Part shown: positions 1-6,219 of the stretch, one piece after another
Position numbering within the stretch: the first letter of the stretch is position 1
Layout of the letters: each line of letters opens with the position of its first letter
DNA from: Azonexus sp.
GTDB lineage: Bacteria; Pseudomonadota; Gammaproteobacteria; Burkholderiales; Rhodocyclaceae
Direction: 5' to 3'
NCBI GenBank assembly: GCA_030697085.1
Contig: JAUYQT010000345.1
Span: 1-9,316 of the forward strand
Length of the DNA: 9,316 nt
Made by a program: the position numbers and the translations under genes
The notes under the pieces: generated by a model
The model's input: the letters and a program-made list of their open reading frames with translations, nothing else
The model's database searches: none
Told to the model about the DNA's origin: nothing

Positions 1-699
1 TGGGTCAACTTTAAGCGCCGCTTCCGGCTTGCCCCGCCGATCCTGCCAGGTGAAACGATTGTTGGCTCACAAGTCGCCGCTTTCCATATCCGCGACAATC
101 TGCGTCATCGCAATGAAATCCTGCACGCCTACCTTGAGGCAATTAATGCAGCCAAACATGAAATCCTGATTGCTAACGCCTATTTTCTCCCCGGCGTCCG
201 TTTCGGTCGCGCCCTGCAGGCCGCAGCTCGACGCGGGGTAAAAATCAGCATCCTGCTGCAAGGCAAGACCGATCACCCAATGCTGCGCTTCGCCACACAA
301 GCGCTTTACGCGGCAGCGCTGGAAAACGGCATTCGCATTTTCGAGTATGAAACAAGCTTCATGCACGCCAAAGTGGCGGTGGTCGATAGCATCTGGGCCA
401 CCGTCGGCTCATCCAACATTGATCCGTTCAGTCTTTTGCTGGCCAAAGAGGCCAATCTAGTCGTGCGTGATCGCGAATTTGCCAGTCAGCTACACGCCAG
501 CATTAATCAAGCGATTAGCAGCGGCGGACGTGAAATGGGACTTGACGAAATGAGTCGGCAACCCTGGCACTCACGCTTTATGCGCTGGCTCAGCTACGGT
601 CTGGTGCGCGCCCTGGTCGGCATCACCGGTTATGGCCCGAAGCACTGGCAGGCCGATGAAGAAACGCCGGGTCTTACGGCAGAATCGCCCAAGGAATAG
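1..699 (+). CDS. clsB: Cardiolipin synthase (PLD superfamily, ClsB-like), 3' part
   Basis: The reading frame is open from the window edge to TAG at 697-699 (232 residues visible). ClsB-type enzymes are about 400 aa, so roughly the first half, with the first HKD motif, lies outside. Visible are a PLD-like fold (AINAAKHEILIANAYFLPG, then a basic helix and ILLQGKTDH) and the complete second HKD motif starting with the His codon at 364: HAKVAVVDSIWATVGSSN, matching H-x-K-x4-D-x6-G-S-x-N. The tail with LSYGLVRALVGITGYG is typical of ClsB. The family makes cardiolipin by transferring a phosphatidyl group at the inner membrane; which donor is used cannot be read here. The last 26 bp overlap the end of the convergent gluQ. 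ClsB is favoured over ClsA because no membrane segments are seen and the C-terminal tail fits. Confidence 0.87.
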   Translation, partial: WVNFKRRFRLAPPILPGETIVGSQVAAFHIRDNLRHRNEILHAYLEAINAAKHEILIANAYFLPGVRFGRALQAAARRGVKISILLQGKTDHPMLRFATQALYAAALENGIRIFEYETSFMHAKVAVVDSIWATVGSSNIDPFSLLLAKEANLVVRDREFASQLHASINQAISSGGREMGLDEMSRQPWHSRFMRWLSYGLVRALVGITGYGPKHWQADEETPGLTAESPKE

Positions 700-1585
700 T
701 AGCGACCCGCGGAATGGCGGCAAAGCGCCAGTTTTCTATTGCCCAAGCCCAGACATCACGAGCTTTAGCCCGGACCAATTCCGCCGGTGCAGGCTGACCG
801 AGAAATTGCAAGGCACGAACCAACTCAGGTGCCGCATCGGAGATATTCAGCCGGGGCGCCCGCGTTTGTTTGGACAACTTCTCACCCGCCGCATTACTCA
901 CCACCGGCAAATGGGCATAGCGCGGTTCGGTAAATCCCAGGCAACGCTGCAGCCAAATTTGACGCGGCGTTGAGGCGAGCAAATCAGCGCCCCGCACAAT
1001 ATCGGAAATCCCCTGAAAATCATCGTCGACCGCAACCGCCAACTGATAGGCGAACAATCCATCGGCCCGGCGCAATACAAAGTCACCCACATCAGACTCA
1101 AGTTGCTGCGCCAAGCGGCCCTGCAAACGATCGATAAAACTGATCGCCCGATCATCCACCCGCAACCGCCAGGCCCGCGCCAAACGTCCATCTGACAAAC
1201 CATTTCGACAAGTTCCAGGATAAGCCAAGCCGCCATCAATCGCCGGCCGGCGGGCCGAATCGGCAATTTCCTTGCGTGAACAGGCGCAACCATAAACCAG
1301 GCCAGCCAACTGCAAACGTGCCAAGGCCTCGGCATAAGCTTCAAAACGCTGACTTTGCCAAAGCACCGGACCATCCCATTCAAAGCCGAAAGCCGCCAGT
1401 GTGGCAAGAATCTGCTCAGCCGCTCCCGGCACAATGCGCGGCGTATCGACATCCTCCAGGCGCAGCAGCCACTCACCGCCCTGCGTCCGGGCATCGAGAT
1501 AACTACCGACAGCGGCAACCAGCGAGCCAAAATGCAGCGGCCCGGTCGGTGAAGGCGCAAAGCGTCCGCGATATTGCGATTTCAT
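674..1585 (-). CDS. gluQ: Glutamyl-Q tRNA(Asp) synthetase
   Basis: A truncated GluRS paralogue that attaches glutamate to the queuosine at position 34 of tRNA(Asp) in the cytoplasm. The 303-aa product has the class I synthetase signature RFAPSPTGPLHFGSL (HIGH-like HFGS at residues 18-21) and a KMSKS-like KLSKQ at 236-240. The zinc-site pattern of this family, C-x-C then Y-x3-C, is present as C100, C102, Y122 and C126. No anticodon-binding domain follows, and the length matches GluQRS (about 290-310 aa). The ATG at 1585 is chosen because the RGRFAPSPTG motif follows within six residues; an in-frame upstream ATG at 1654 would lie inside the preceding gene. The start is 4 bp after the TAA of the 2H phosphoesterase gene, so the two are probably co-transcribed and perhaps translationally coupled; a weak AGGT is the only Shine-Dalgarno. 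The dksA neighbour common in gammaproteobacteria is absent. Confidence 0.94.
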   Translation of the reverse strand: MKSQYRGRFAPSPTGPLHFGSLVAAVGSYLDARTQGGEWLLRLEDVDTPRIVPGAAEQILATLAAFGFEWDGPVLWQSQRFEAYAEALARLQLAGLVYGCACSRKEIADSARRPAIDGGLAYPGTCRNGLSDGRLARAWRLRVDDRAISFIDRLQGRLAQQLESDVGDFVLRRADGLFAYQLAVAVDDDFQGISDIVRGADLLASTPRQIWLQRCLGFTEPRYAHLPVVSNAAGEKLSKQTRAPRLNISDAAPELVRALQFLGQPAPAELVRAKARDVWAWAIENWRFAAIPRVATIPWAILP

Positions 1586-1589
1586 GCAG

Positions 1590-2243
1590 TTACCTGAAAA
1601 GTAGCTCAAACAAATCAGGCGCCAGAATATCAAACCGCCCCGCCTCGAGATCAAACTCGGCCACCTGAGTCAGCGGCCCCGCAATTATCGCGGCCTCATA
1701 AACCATCCATGAAAGTTTGCTGACTGGCAACCGCAACGGCCCCAGCGAATTGCCATGCCGTAACACGGCAAGCATCTTGCGTAAAGGGAAGACAGCGCGA
1801 TACAGCGCAAACGTCACATGCGGCACGAAACCAGCATTTTGTGCGCCGCCATCGAGAATCTGGCGCAAGTTTGCAATACCGCCATCCAGATCGTGCACTG
1901 AAAAATACGCCGCCGCGGTAAAGCTCGCAGGCGCGCCAATTTCAACCCAAAATGGCTTGGGCCAAGCCCGCTGCAATGCCTCACGCTGTGTCGCAAAACA
2001 CCCCAGGCTGTAATCATCAGCCTGCCCCACCTGAGCGGCGGGAAAACCACAAAGCCCAACCGTCAGATGCGGCTGCCGCACGTAACCCGCCAAAGCGTAG
2101 TCGCTCAATACTCGACGCATTTCGGCGCTGGCCTGGCACAAAACTGCGATATCGAAATCAAGCGCCCAAACTGAATAAAACGCTCGCCCCCGCCGCCAAT
2201 CGACAAAATCCTTCTGCTCGCTGGGCAATGTCAACAAAGGCAT
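1590..2243 (-). CDS. 2'-5' RNA ligase family protein (2H phosphoesterase)
   Basis: The 217-aa product carries the two H-x-[ST]-x motifs that define the 2H phosphoesterase superfamily: PHLTVGL with H59 and T61, and PHVTFAL with H142 and T144, about 83 residues apart as expected for the two lobes. Bacterial members (ThpR/LigT group) hydrolyse 2',3'-cyclic phosphates to 2'-phosphomonoesters or ligate tRNA halves in vitro; the natural substrate of this one is unknown. No signal peptide or membrane segment is seen, so it is probably cytoplasmic. The ATG at 2243 follows GAAAG, a modest ribosome-binding site. It lies 35 bp after the membrane protein gene and 4 bp before gluQ. Sharing a transcript with a tRNA-modifying enzyme makes an RNA role plausible. 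It is clearly diverged from canonical ThpR, so that symbol is withheld. Confidence 0.85.
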   Translation of the reverse strand: MPLLTLPSEQKDFVDWRRGRAFYSVWALDFDIAVLCQASAEMRRVLSDYALAGYVRQPHLTVGLCGFPAAQVGQADDYSLGCFATQREALQRAWPKPFWVEIGAPASFTAAAYFSVHDLDGGIANLRQILDGGAQNAGFVPHVTFALYRAVFPLRKMLAVLRHGNSLGPLRLPVSKLSWMVYEAAIIAGPLTQVAEFDLEAGRFDILAPDLFELLFR

Positions 2244-2278
2244 CAGTTAACTTTCACGCACCAGAATGAATATCTCGC

Positions 2279-2746
2279 TCAACTATTACCAACAAGGCAA
2301 TCCTGAATGAGCAGGTCGCGAATCTGAAGCTTGCGCGGTAGCTTTTGATTAATCGCCACATACAGTTGCCGCCGTACTGCTGCCAATGTCGGTCGCTGCT
2401 CGCCCTGATACATTTCAGTCAGCATCGCACTGGCAACCACCTCTAGCTCTTTTTGCCGCTTCTGCAGACGCTCCTTCTGTTCAGGATCAATTAGCAACTG
2501 AAATTTACAGATCGCATTTTGCTCATCACCCACAGTTGTCTCGACCTGCACCGAAAAATAAGCATCTTCGTCAGCCTCCTGATTGTCATTGTAGTTGTAG
2601 ACCACGACACCGCCTGATAGCAGCGCAAACAAGCCGATTGCCAACCAGAAACTCAGCAACGAAAGGCCCTCGCCGCTACCTTTCACTGATTGATTGCCAG
2701 CGCGCTTGAGACGGGTGCTTTTATCGTTTTTTGGACTGGCTGACAT
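2279..2746 (-). CDS. Small membrane-anchored protein, weakly FliL-like
   Basis: A 155-aa protein with a basic, serine-rich cytoplasmic N-terminus (residues 1-27), one hydrophobic segment (about 28-50, LSLLSFWLAIGLFALLSGG) and a soluble domain that should lie in the periplasm. That domain begins with an acidic linker, then a beta-type stretch (FSVQVETTV), a charged helix (DPEQKERLQKRQKELEVVASAM) and a final block (LAAVRRQLYVAINQKLPRKLQIRDLLIQDCLV). The order of one TM, a long helix and an 'IN..L....I.D.LI...' ending resembles FliL, the flagellar stator-associated protein, but key FliL sequence is not convincing and no flagellar gene is nearby. It is best treated as an uncharacterised FliL-like protein. 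There are two cysteines, C80 and C150. No clear ribosome-binding site precedes the ATG at 2746; it begins a minus-strand cluster ending in gluQ. Confidence 0.72.
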   Translation of the reverse strand: MSASPKNDKSTRLKRAGNQSVKGSGEGLSLLSFWLAIGLFALLSGGVVVYNYNDNQEADEDAYFSVQVETTVGDEQNAICKFQLLIDPEQKERLQKRQKELEVVASAMLTEMYQGEQRPTLAAVRRQLYVAINQKLPRKLQIRDLLIQDCLVGNS

Positions 2747-2972
2747 AGCTTGAACTTAGTGGTTTTCGTGACAGGCTTTAGCCTAAATAATCCGGCGCGA
2801 GCTGAAAAATAATCGATTGACGATGATTCCCTGGCGACACCAGGCCAGCAAATAACAAAAACCGAATCAAAATTAACGAACCGCCTTTGGTCGGCAAGGG
2901 CGAACTATATTACATTTCGCAAATCTGCCAGAATTATTTAAAAGCCCGAATGAAGTTTCATCCGCCAATACC

Positions 2973-3255
2973 CACTGTCGGTTCTCATTTAGCACAAATG
3001 CATTACGTATCGGTTGAATGTCGACCATGGCAGGAAATCCATCAACTGGGCAAACAGTGTCTTGCCGGCATTCATGATCACAACCCTCCGAAAATTTCAA
3101 AGGGTTATTTTTCGCCGATTTCAAATCCCCCCTTATCGCTCGGAAAGTCGCATCCGTCATGGCTTTTGGCGGTTCGAGCAGTCATTTAACCAGACAGCAG
3201 TGCCAGTCCATCCATTACAAACCCAGATCCCCTTTGGTGTGGGAAGACGGTAGTG
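2973..3255 (-). mobile_element. Possible extent of the IS4-family relic
   Basis: The transposase start and its leader show that an IS left end lies on the nhaR side. A candidate outer end is CACTACCGTCTTCCC (minus strand, 3255 to 3241). A loosely similar inverted sequence, CACTGTCGGTTCTC, lies on the plus strand at 2973-2986, just beyond the point where the transposase frame dies; 8 of 14 positions agree. If both are terminal repeats, the element is a 283-bp internally deleted derivative of the parent IS. No flanking target duplication is visible, so these limits are a guess. Only about 3004-3095 is well supported as IS-derived. Confidence 0.3.
2989..3075 (-). pseudogene. IS4-family transposase, N-terminal remnant
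   Basis: The minus strand from the ATG at 3075 reads MNAGKTLFAQLMDFLPWSTF, followed by NRYVMHLC and a TAA at 2991-2989. The first 20 residues match what I know as the conserved N-terminus (DUF4372 domain) of IS4-family transposases, which typically run 'MN.GKTLFAQ.M.F.PW..F.RIV..Y.GD..VR.LSC.EQFR' for 380-400 aa. Here similarity stops after about 24 codons, and the frame closes at 28. The original start context survives: GGAGGG at 3084-3089, 8 bp before the ATG. The catalytic DDE domain is absent from the window, so the copy is inactive. The assignment comes from remembered family sequence, not a search, but the motif is distinctive. Confidence 0.75.
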
Positions 3256-3264
3256 TTTTGGATT

Positions 3265-4179
3265 TCAGATTGATTCAGTCCTGCTAAACACTTCTCTTTG
3301 CGCAGCCTCACTAACTGCAACGATTGCCGGATGCGTCAAGCGTCTTTCGGTTGTGATTGCATAGAGCTGCTCAACAACCGAATCGATGCAGCCAAGCACC
3401 ACAACGTTGTACTGCCGACAAACCTGATCAGCTATCGCGGTCGGCGCCACAAATAATCCTGCACCGGCATGCCCAAAAGCTTTGATCAGTGCGCTGTCAT
3501 CAAACTCCCCGATGATGAATGGCCGAAGATCGTTGTTGTCGAGCCACTGAAGAAGCCTGGGACGAATCGCCACATCCTCCCCCGGCAAAAGAAAAGGAGC
3601 GTTATTGAGCAATGCGGGAAATTTTCCGATCAATTTGTCGGCCAGAGAGGGCGCACCAAAAACGGTCACTCCGCACTCACCCAGCAAGTGGCTATAGCCA
3701 CGCACATTCAGATTCGTCGGCATCAATCGATCCGCAAGGACCATGTCTAGTCGGTGAACGGAGAGGTCCGCCAACAGCGTTGCCAAACGCCCTTCGCGGC
3801 AAATGAGTCGAACCGGCTCATGAATATGCAGCGCCGGCTCAAGCAAGCGACATGCAACCGACTTCGATACGGAATCTGCGATCCCGATCTTGAACGGGAG
3901 TGATTTCTTCGTGGCCTGGTCGCGAAGCACATCGAGCAACTCGTCGCCAATGGTAAATATTTCATCGGCGTAACTGAGGATGCGTCGTCCAGCCTCGGTC
4001 AACTCCAGGCCGCGCCCAACACGGCGAAAGAGCTTCGTTCCAAGGGTTTCCTCAAATTCACCCAGCTGACCGCTGATTGATTGAGGGGTCAGGTGGAGTT
4101 GCTCGCCGGCGCGGGCAATGCTGCCTGTTTTGGCCACCATCCAGAAATACCGCAAGTGCTTGAAATTGAGTGTTGTCAT
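3265..4179 (-). CDS. nhaR: LysR-family transcriptional regulator, NhaR-like
   Basis: NhaR activates Na+/H+ antiporter genes in response to sodium in enterobacteria and also acts on osmC. This 304-aa protein starts MTTLNFKHLRYFWMVAKTGSIARAGEQL, a winged helix-turn-helix (about residues 6-65, recognition helix near TPQSISGQLGEFEE) very close to NhaR's 'NYNHLYYFWHV...LTPQTITGQI'. Further NhaR-type blocks are KLFRRVGRGLELTEAG, FKIGIADSVSKSV, LLGECGVTVFGAPS, and IGEFDDSALIKAFGHAGAGLFVAPT in the effector domain. The start at 4179 is chosen over an in-frame ATG at 4260 because it aligns with family N-termini and leaves the intergenic dyad outside the gene. Upstream Shine-Dalgarno sequence is poor. 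It is divergent from purE with 176 bp between. No nhaA antiporter gene is in the window, so its target is not evident; the neighbouring dyad suggests autoregulation or control of purE. Confidence 0.86.
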   Translation of the reverse strand: MTTLNFKHLRYFWMVAKTGSIARAGEQLHLTPQSISGQLGEFEETLGTKLFRRVGRGLELTEAGRRILSYADEIFTIGDELLDVLRDQATKKSLPFKIGIADSVSKSVACRLLEPALHIHEPVRLICREGRLATLLADLSVHRLDMVLADRLMPTNLNVRGYSHLLGECGVTVFGAPSLADKLIGKFPALLNNAPFLLPGEDVAIRPRLLQWLDNNDLRPFIIGEFDDSALIKAFGHAGAGLFVAPTAIADQVCRQYNVVVLGCIDSVVEQLYAITTERRLTHPAIVAVSEAAQREVFSRTESI

Positions 4180-4256
4180 GATGTCCAGAGGAATAAGTAT
4201 TCCGCATCTGCCCCAACGCCACGATGACGAAGGAAAATCGTTGAATGCCGTCAAAT

Positions 4257-4275
4257 ACATCCAAAAAACGGATGT
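4257..4275. promoter_or_regulatory. LysR-type operator candidate (T-N11-A dyad)
   Basis: ACATCC (4257-4262), a 7-nt spacer AAAAAAC, then GGATGT (4270-4275) form a perfect 6-bp inverted repeat. The T at 4260 and A at 4272 are separated by exactly 11 bases, the T-N11-A core of LysR-type recognition sites. It lies 78-96 bp upstream of the nhaR start and about 80-100 bp upstream of purE. If purE uses the -10-like TATAAC at 4313, the dyad centre is near -59, close to the usual -65 of LysR recognition sites. Binding by NhaR is inferred from position. Confidence 0.55.
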
Positions 4276-4283
4276 TTCAGTAA

Positions 4284-4289
4284 ATTATA
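4284..4289 (-). promoter_or_regulatory. Candidate -10 box for nhaR
   Basis: The minus strand reads a perfect TATAAT here, just upstream of the LysR-type dyad. A transcript would start near 4277, at the edge of the dyad, leaving a leader of about 98 nt before nhaR. A regulator on the dyad would then block the start, the usual arrangement for LysR autorepression. No good -35 hexamer stands 16-18 bp away, so confidence is limited. Confidence 0.35.
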
Positions 4290-4312
4290 TTCGACTGGAT
4301 CGTTGGATTGTT

Positions 4313-4318
4313 TATAAC
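4313..4318 (+). promoter_or_regulatory. Candidate -10 box for purEK
   Basis: TATAAC (5 of 6 matches to TATAAT) lies 38 bp before the purE ATG. The hexamer 17 bp upstream, TTCGAC at 4290-4295, is a poor -35 match, so this promoter may need an activator. An overlapping TATATT at 4319-4324 is an alternative. Confidence 0.3.
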
Positions 4319-4338
4319 TATATTTCGCCGCCTATAGT
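4317..4338. promoter_or_regulatory. Inverted repeat before purE
   Basis: ACTATA (4317-4322) and TATAGT (4333-4338) are perfect inverted repeats separated by 10 bases containing CGCCGCC. The repeat lies on or just downstream of the candidate purE -10 region and ends 8 bp before the purE ribosome-binding site. It could be an operator or a weak leader hairpin. It does not match the enterobacterial PurR box. Confidence 0.3.
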
Positions 4339-4355
4339 GTCAATTCGGAGAATAT

Positions 4356-4877
4356 ATGAGCAAATCAAGCAAGAATCACCCCCTGGTCGGAATTGTCATG
4401 GGGTCGGATTCCGACTGGCCAGTAATGCAGGCTGCCGCGAAAATATTGGATGAGCTAGGCATTTCCTATGAGGCTCGGGTCGTTTCGGCTCACCGGACGC
4501 CAGATCTGCTTTTTGAATATGCATCAACCGCACGCGAACGTGGCTTAAAGGCCATTATTGCCGGAGCAGGTGGCGCAGCCCATCTTCCAGGCATGCTGGC
4601 AGCCAAAACCACTCTACCCATTTTGGGCGTACCGATTCCCTCGAAACACCTCAAAGGACTGGACTCACTGCTTTCTATCGTCCAGATGCCCAAAGGCGTG
4701 CCCGTGGCCACATTTGCCATCGGCGAAGCTGGCGCTGCCAATGCCGCCCTCCTTGCGGTCGCCATGCTGACGACCGGGACGGATAGCTTGAGCGAAGAAC
4801 TGGCAGACAAACTGCATGATTTCCGCCAGCGCCAAGAAGACAAAGTGCTGAACATACAATTGCCGAGGCCAGAATGA
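4356..4877 (+). CDS. purE: N5-carboxyaminoimidazole ribonucleotide mutase (PurE class I)
   Basis: Converts N5-CAIR to CAIR in de novo purine synthesis; cytoplasmic, and octameric in the family. The 173-aa protein has every class I landmark: [14 protein letters not shown] (residues 11-24), SAHRTP with the catalytic His (H46), [25 protein letters not shown], the segment [25 protein letters not shown], and [10 protein letters not shown]. Length is normal. The ATG at 4356 follows GGAG (4347-4350) with a 5-nt spacer. Being class I it depends on PurK, which follows with an ATGA overlap, so the two are certainly translated from one message. Divergent nhaR lies upstream, an unusual neighbour for purE. 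Confidence 0.97.
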   Translation: MSKSSKNHPLVGIVMGSDSDWPVMQAAAKILDELGISYEARVVSAHRTPDLLFEYASTARERGLKAIIAGAGGAAHLPGMLAAKTTLPILGVPIPSKHLKGLDSLLSIVQMPKGVPVATFAIGEAGAANAALLAVAMLTTGTDSLSEELADKLHDFRQRQEDKVLNIQLPRPE

Positions 4878-6028
4878 TCCTGCCACCTGCGACGCTTGGC
4901 ATGCTCGGCGGCGGCCAGCTAGGCCGTTACTTTGTGATTGCCGCACAACAATTAGGTTACCGGGTCATGGTTCTCGATCCGGATACCAATAGCACTGCGG
5001 GTCGTATTGCAGATCTGCATATTGTTGCAGCCTATGATGATCGGGACGCCCTGTCGCGCATGGCCAATAGCTGCGCGGCAATCACCACGGAATTCGAAAG
5101 CGTACCCGCCGAGACGCTGGCGTTTCTTGCCCAGTTTGTACCTGTGCAACCAAGCGCGGAAACATTGGCTATTTGCCAGGAACGTTCTGCAGAAAAGAGG
5201 TTTTTGAAAGAACACGGCTTTCCGCATGCGCCTTACGCGGATATCCGTTCAGAAAGTGACGTTTTGAATGTCTCAATGAATTTGTTTCCCGGCATTCTCA
5301 AAGTAACCCGGTTTGGCTACGACGGTAAAGGTCAAGTTCGAGTCAATGACACGGAAGAGACTTTGGCTGCCTTTCGCCGGTTCAAAAACGAGCCTTGTGT
5401 TCTCGAAAAAAAATTGGCGCTTGACTATGAGTTGTCACTTGTCCTGACACGGTGCGCGTCGGGCGCCGTAAAATGTTTTCCGGTCGCTGAGAACTATCAC
5501 GAGCAAGGCATCCTCGATCACTCCATTGTTGCCGCCCAAGACGGCGCTGATGGTGAACTATCCATCAAGGCGAAAGCGATCGCCGAGAAGATCGCTCTCG
5601 CCATGGCTTATGTCGGCACGCTCAGCATCGAGTTCTTTGTCGTTGATGGCCAACTCTACGTTAACGAACTGGCACCACGGCCCCATAACTCGGGGCACTA
5701 CACCCTGGATGCATGCCTGACCAACCAGTTCGAGCAACAGGTTCGAGTATTGTGCGGCTTGCCACTCGGCGAGGTCACTGCGCACTCTGCAGCGGTCATG
5801 GTCAATCTGCTGGGAGATATCTGGTTCGCCAACAAATCTGAGCAGGCTTCTGAGCCGGATTGGGGAAAACTACTCGCGTACCCAGGCCTGAAACTCCATT
5901 TATATGGCAAGAGTGAGCCCCGACCGGGCCGTAAGATGGGGCATTTTACGGTGCTTGGAGAAACGATCGAAAAACCTTACCGAACTGCGATGGCAGCTCG
6001 AAAAGCGATGGGGCTCAGTGATTGCTGA
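4874..6028 (+). CDS. purK: 5-(carboxyamino)imidazole ribonucleotide synthase (PurK)
   Basis: ATP-dependent carboxylation of AIR with bicarbonate to give N5-CAIR, the substrate of PurE. The 384-aa ATP-grasp protein starts with the N-terminal nucleotide-type loop ([17 protein letters not shown]), has the glycine-rich ATP-binding loop GYDGKGQ, the lid/central domain ending in [14 protein letters not shown], and the conserved active-site stretch [26 protein letters not shown]. The C-terminal domain includes MVNLLGDIW and KMGHFTVLG. Length fits the family (355-390 aa). The start codon overlaps the purE stop (ATGA, 4874-4877). Bicarbonate is its substrate, which gives a loose link to sbtA downstream, although 1.4 kb and two genes lie between. 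No U-tract terminator follows. Confidence 0.97.
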   Translation: MILPPATLGMLGGGQLGRYFVIAAQQLGYRVMVLDPDTNSTAGRIADLHIVAAYDDRDALSRMANSCAAITTEFESVPAETLAFLAQFVPVQPSAETLAICQERSAEKRFLKEHGFPHAPYADIRSESDVLNVSMNLFPGILKVTRFGYDGKGQVRVNDTEETLAAFRRFKNEPCVLEKKLALDYELSLVLTRCASGAVKCFPVAENYHEQGILDHSIVAAQDGADGELSIKAKAIAEKIALAMAYVGTLSIEFFVVDGQLYVNELAPRPHNSGHYTLDACLTNQFEQQVRVLCGLPLGEVTAHSAAVMVNLLGDIWFANKSEQASEPDWGKLLAYPGLKLHLYGKSEPRPGRKMGHFTVLGETIEKPYRTAMAARKAMGLSDC

Positions 6029-6033
6029 ATTGA

Positions 6034-6104
6034 GTCGGGCTTCAGTGATCTCATATTCCAGCGGATTTTACAAGGCCAGTATTTGCTAACTTCCGCTGCC
6101 CGAC
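6034..6104 (+). other. Nested inverted repeat after purK
   Basis: The 12-nt CCGCTGCCCGAC (6093-6104) can pair with two separated upstream pieces: GTCGGGC (6034-6040) with GCCCGAC, and CAGCGG (6059-6064) with CCGCTG. This starts 5 bp after the purK stop and has no U-tract, so it is not a classic terminator. It may protect the purEK 3' end or act in an RNA upstream of the HPF-like gene. The long loops mean it could also be chance. Confidence 0.3.
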
Positions 6105-6128
6105 AATGACCACGAAACCATCGTTTTA

Positions 6129-6167
6129 TTCGATGCATTGATTAGATATATTCGTCTGGTTCGATGC
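6129..6167 (+). repeat. Direct repeat TTCGATGC x2 upstream of the HPF-like gene
   Basis: TTCGATGC occurs at 6129-6136 and 6160-6167, exactly 31 bp apart, about three helical turns. A TATATT at 6147-6152 between them could be a -10 box. The upstream copy overlaps where a -35 would be. The second copy ends 52 bp before the gene start. This is the only promoter-like region between purK and the HPF-like gene. Confidence 0.3.
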
Positions 6168-6219
6168 TTGTTTTGTCTCTACGATGAGTTCTGTTACTAA
6201 CACAAATGGATGGAGCATC

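Larger units (their letters stand above)
2747..3264. other. Gene-poor gap with an IS relic
   Basis: This 518-bp gap between the FliL-like gene and the end of nhaR holds no intact gene that I can recognise. The centre (about 2989-3095, possibly out to 3255) is a decayed insertion-sequence end, listed separately. Nearest the FliL-like gene is a short dyad, AGGCT-TT-AGCCT (2773-2784), 27 bp upstream of that gene's start, which could be an operator or chance. A second small hairpin, CTGG-N5-CCAG, lies near 2831. Several frames stay open for 80-100 codons on each strand, but none gives a recognisable protein. The composition is more AT-rich than the flanking genes, consistent with decaying DNA. 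Confidence 0.6.

Noticed and set aside
898..1560. A 220-codon minus-strand frame within gluQ
   Set aside because: It is an alternate frame of gluQ, rich in Arg/Trp/Cys with no domain; the synthetase frame has all motifs.
2873..3160. A 95-codon minus-strand frame in the gap before nhaR
   Set aside because: It runs through the IS relic in a different frame from the recognisable transposase start, has no ribosome-binding site and resembles no family.
2887..3189. A 100-codon plus-strand frame in the same gap
   Set aside because: It is antisense to the transposase remnant, with no recognisable domain and no start signal.
3159..3287. A 42-codon plus-strand frame (starts MAFGGSSSHL) overlapping the end of nhaR
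   Set aside because: It lies on the antisense side of the IS leader; GGAAAG is too far from the ATG and the peptide is unlike any known protein, so chance is likely.
4180..4260. Longer N-terminus for NhaR from the ATG at 4260
   Set aside because: The extra 27 residues do not align with NhaR, and the extension would run into the LysR-type dyad.
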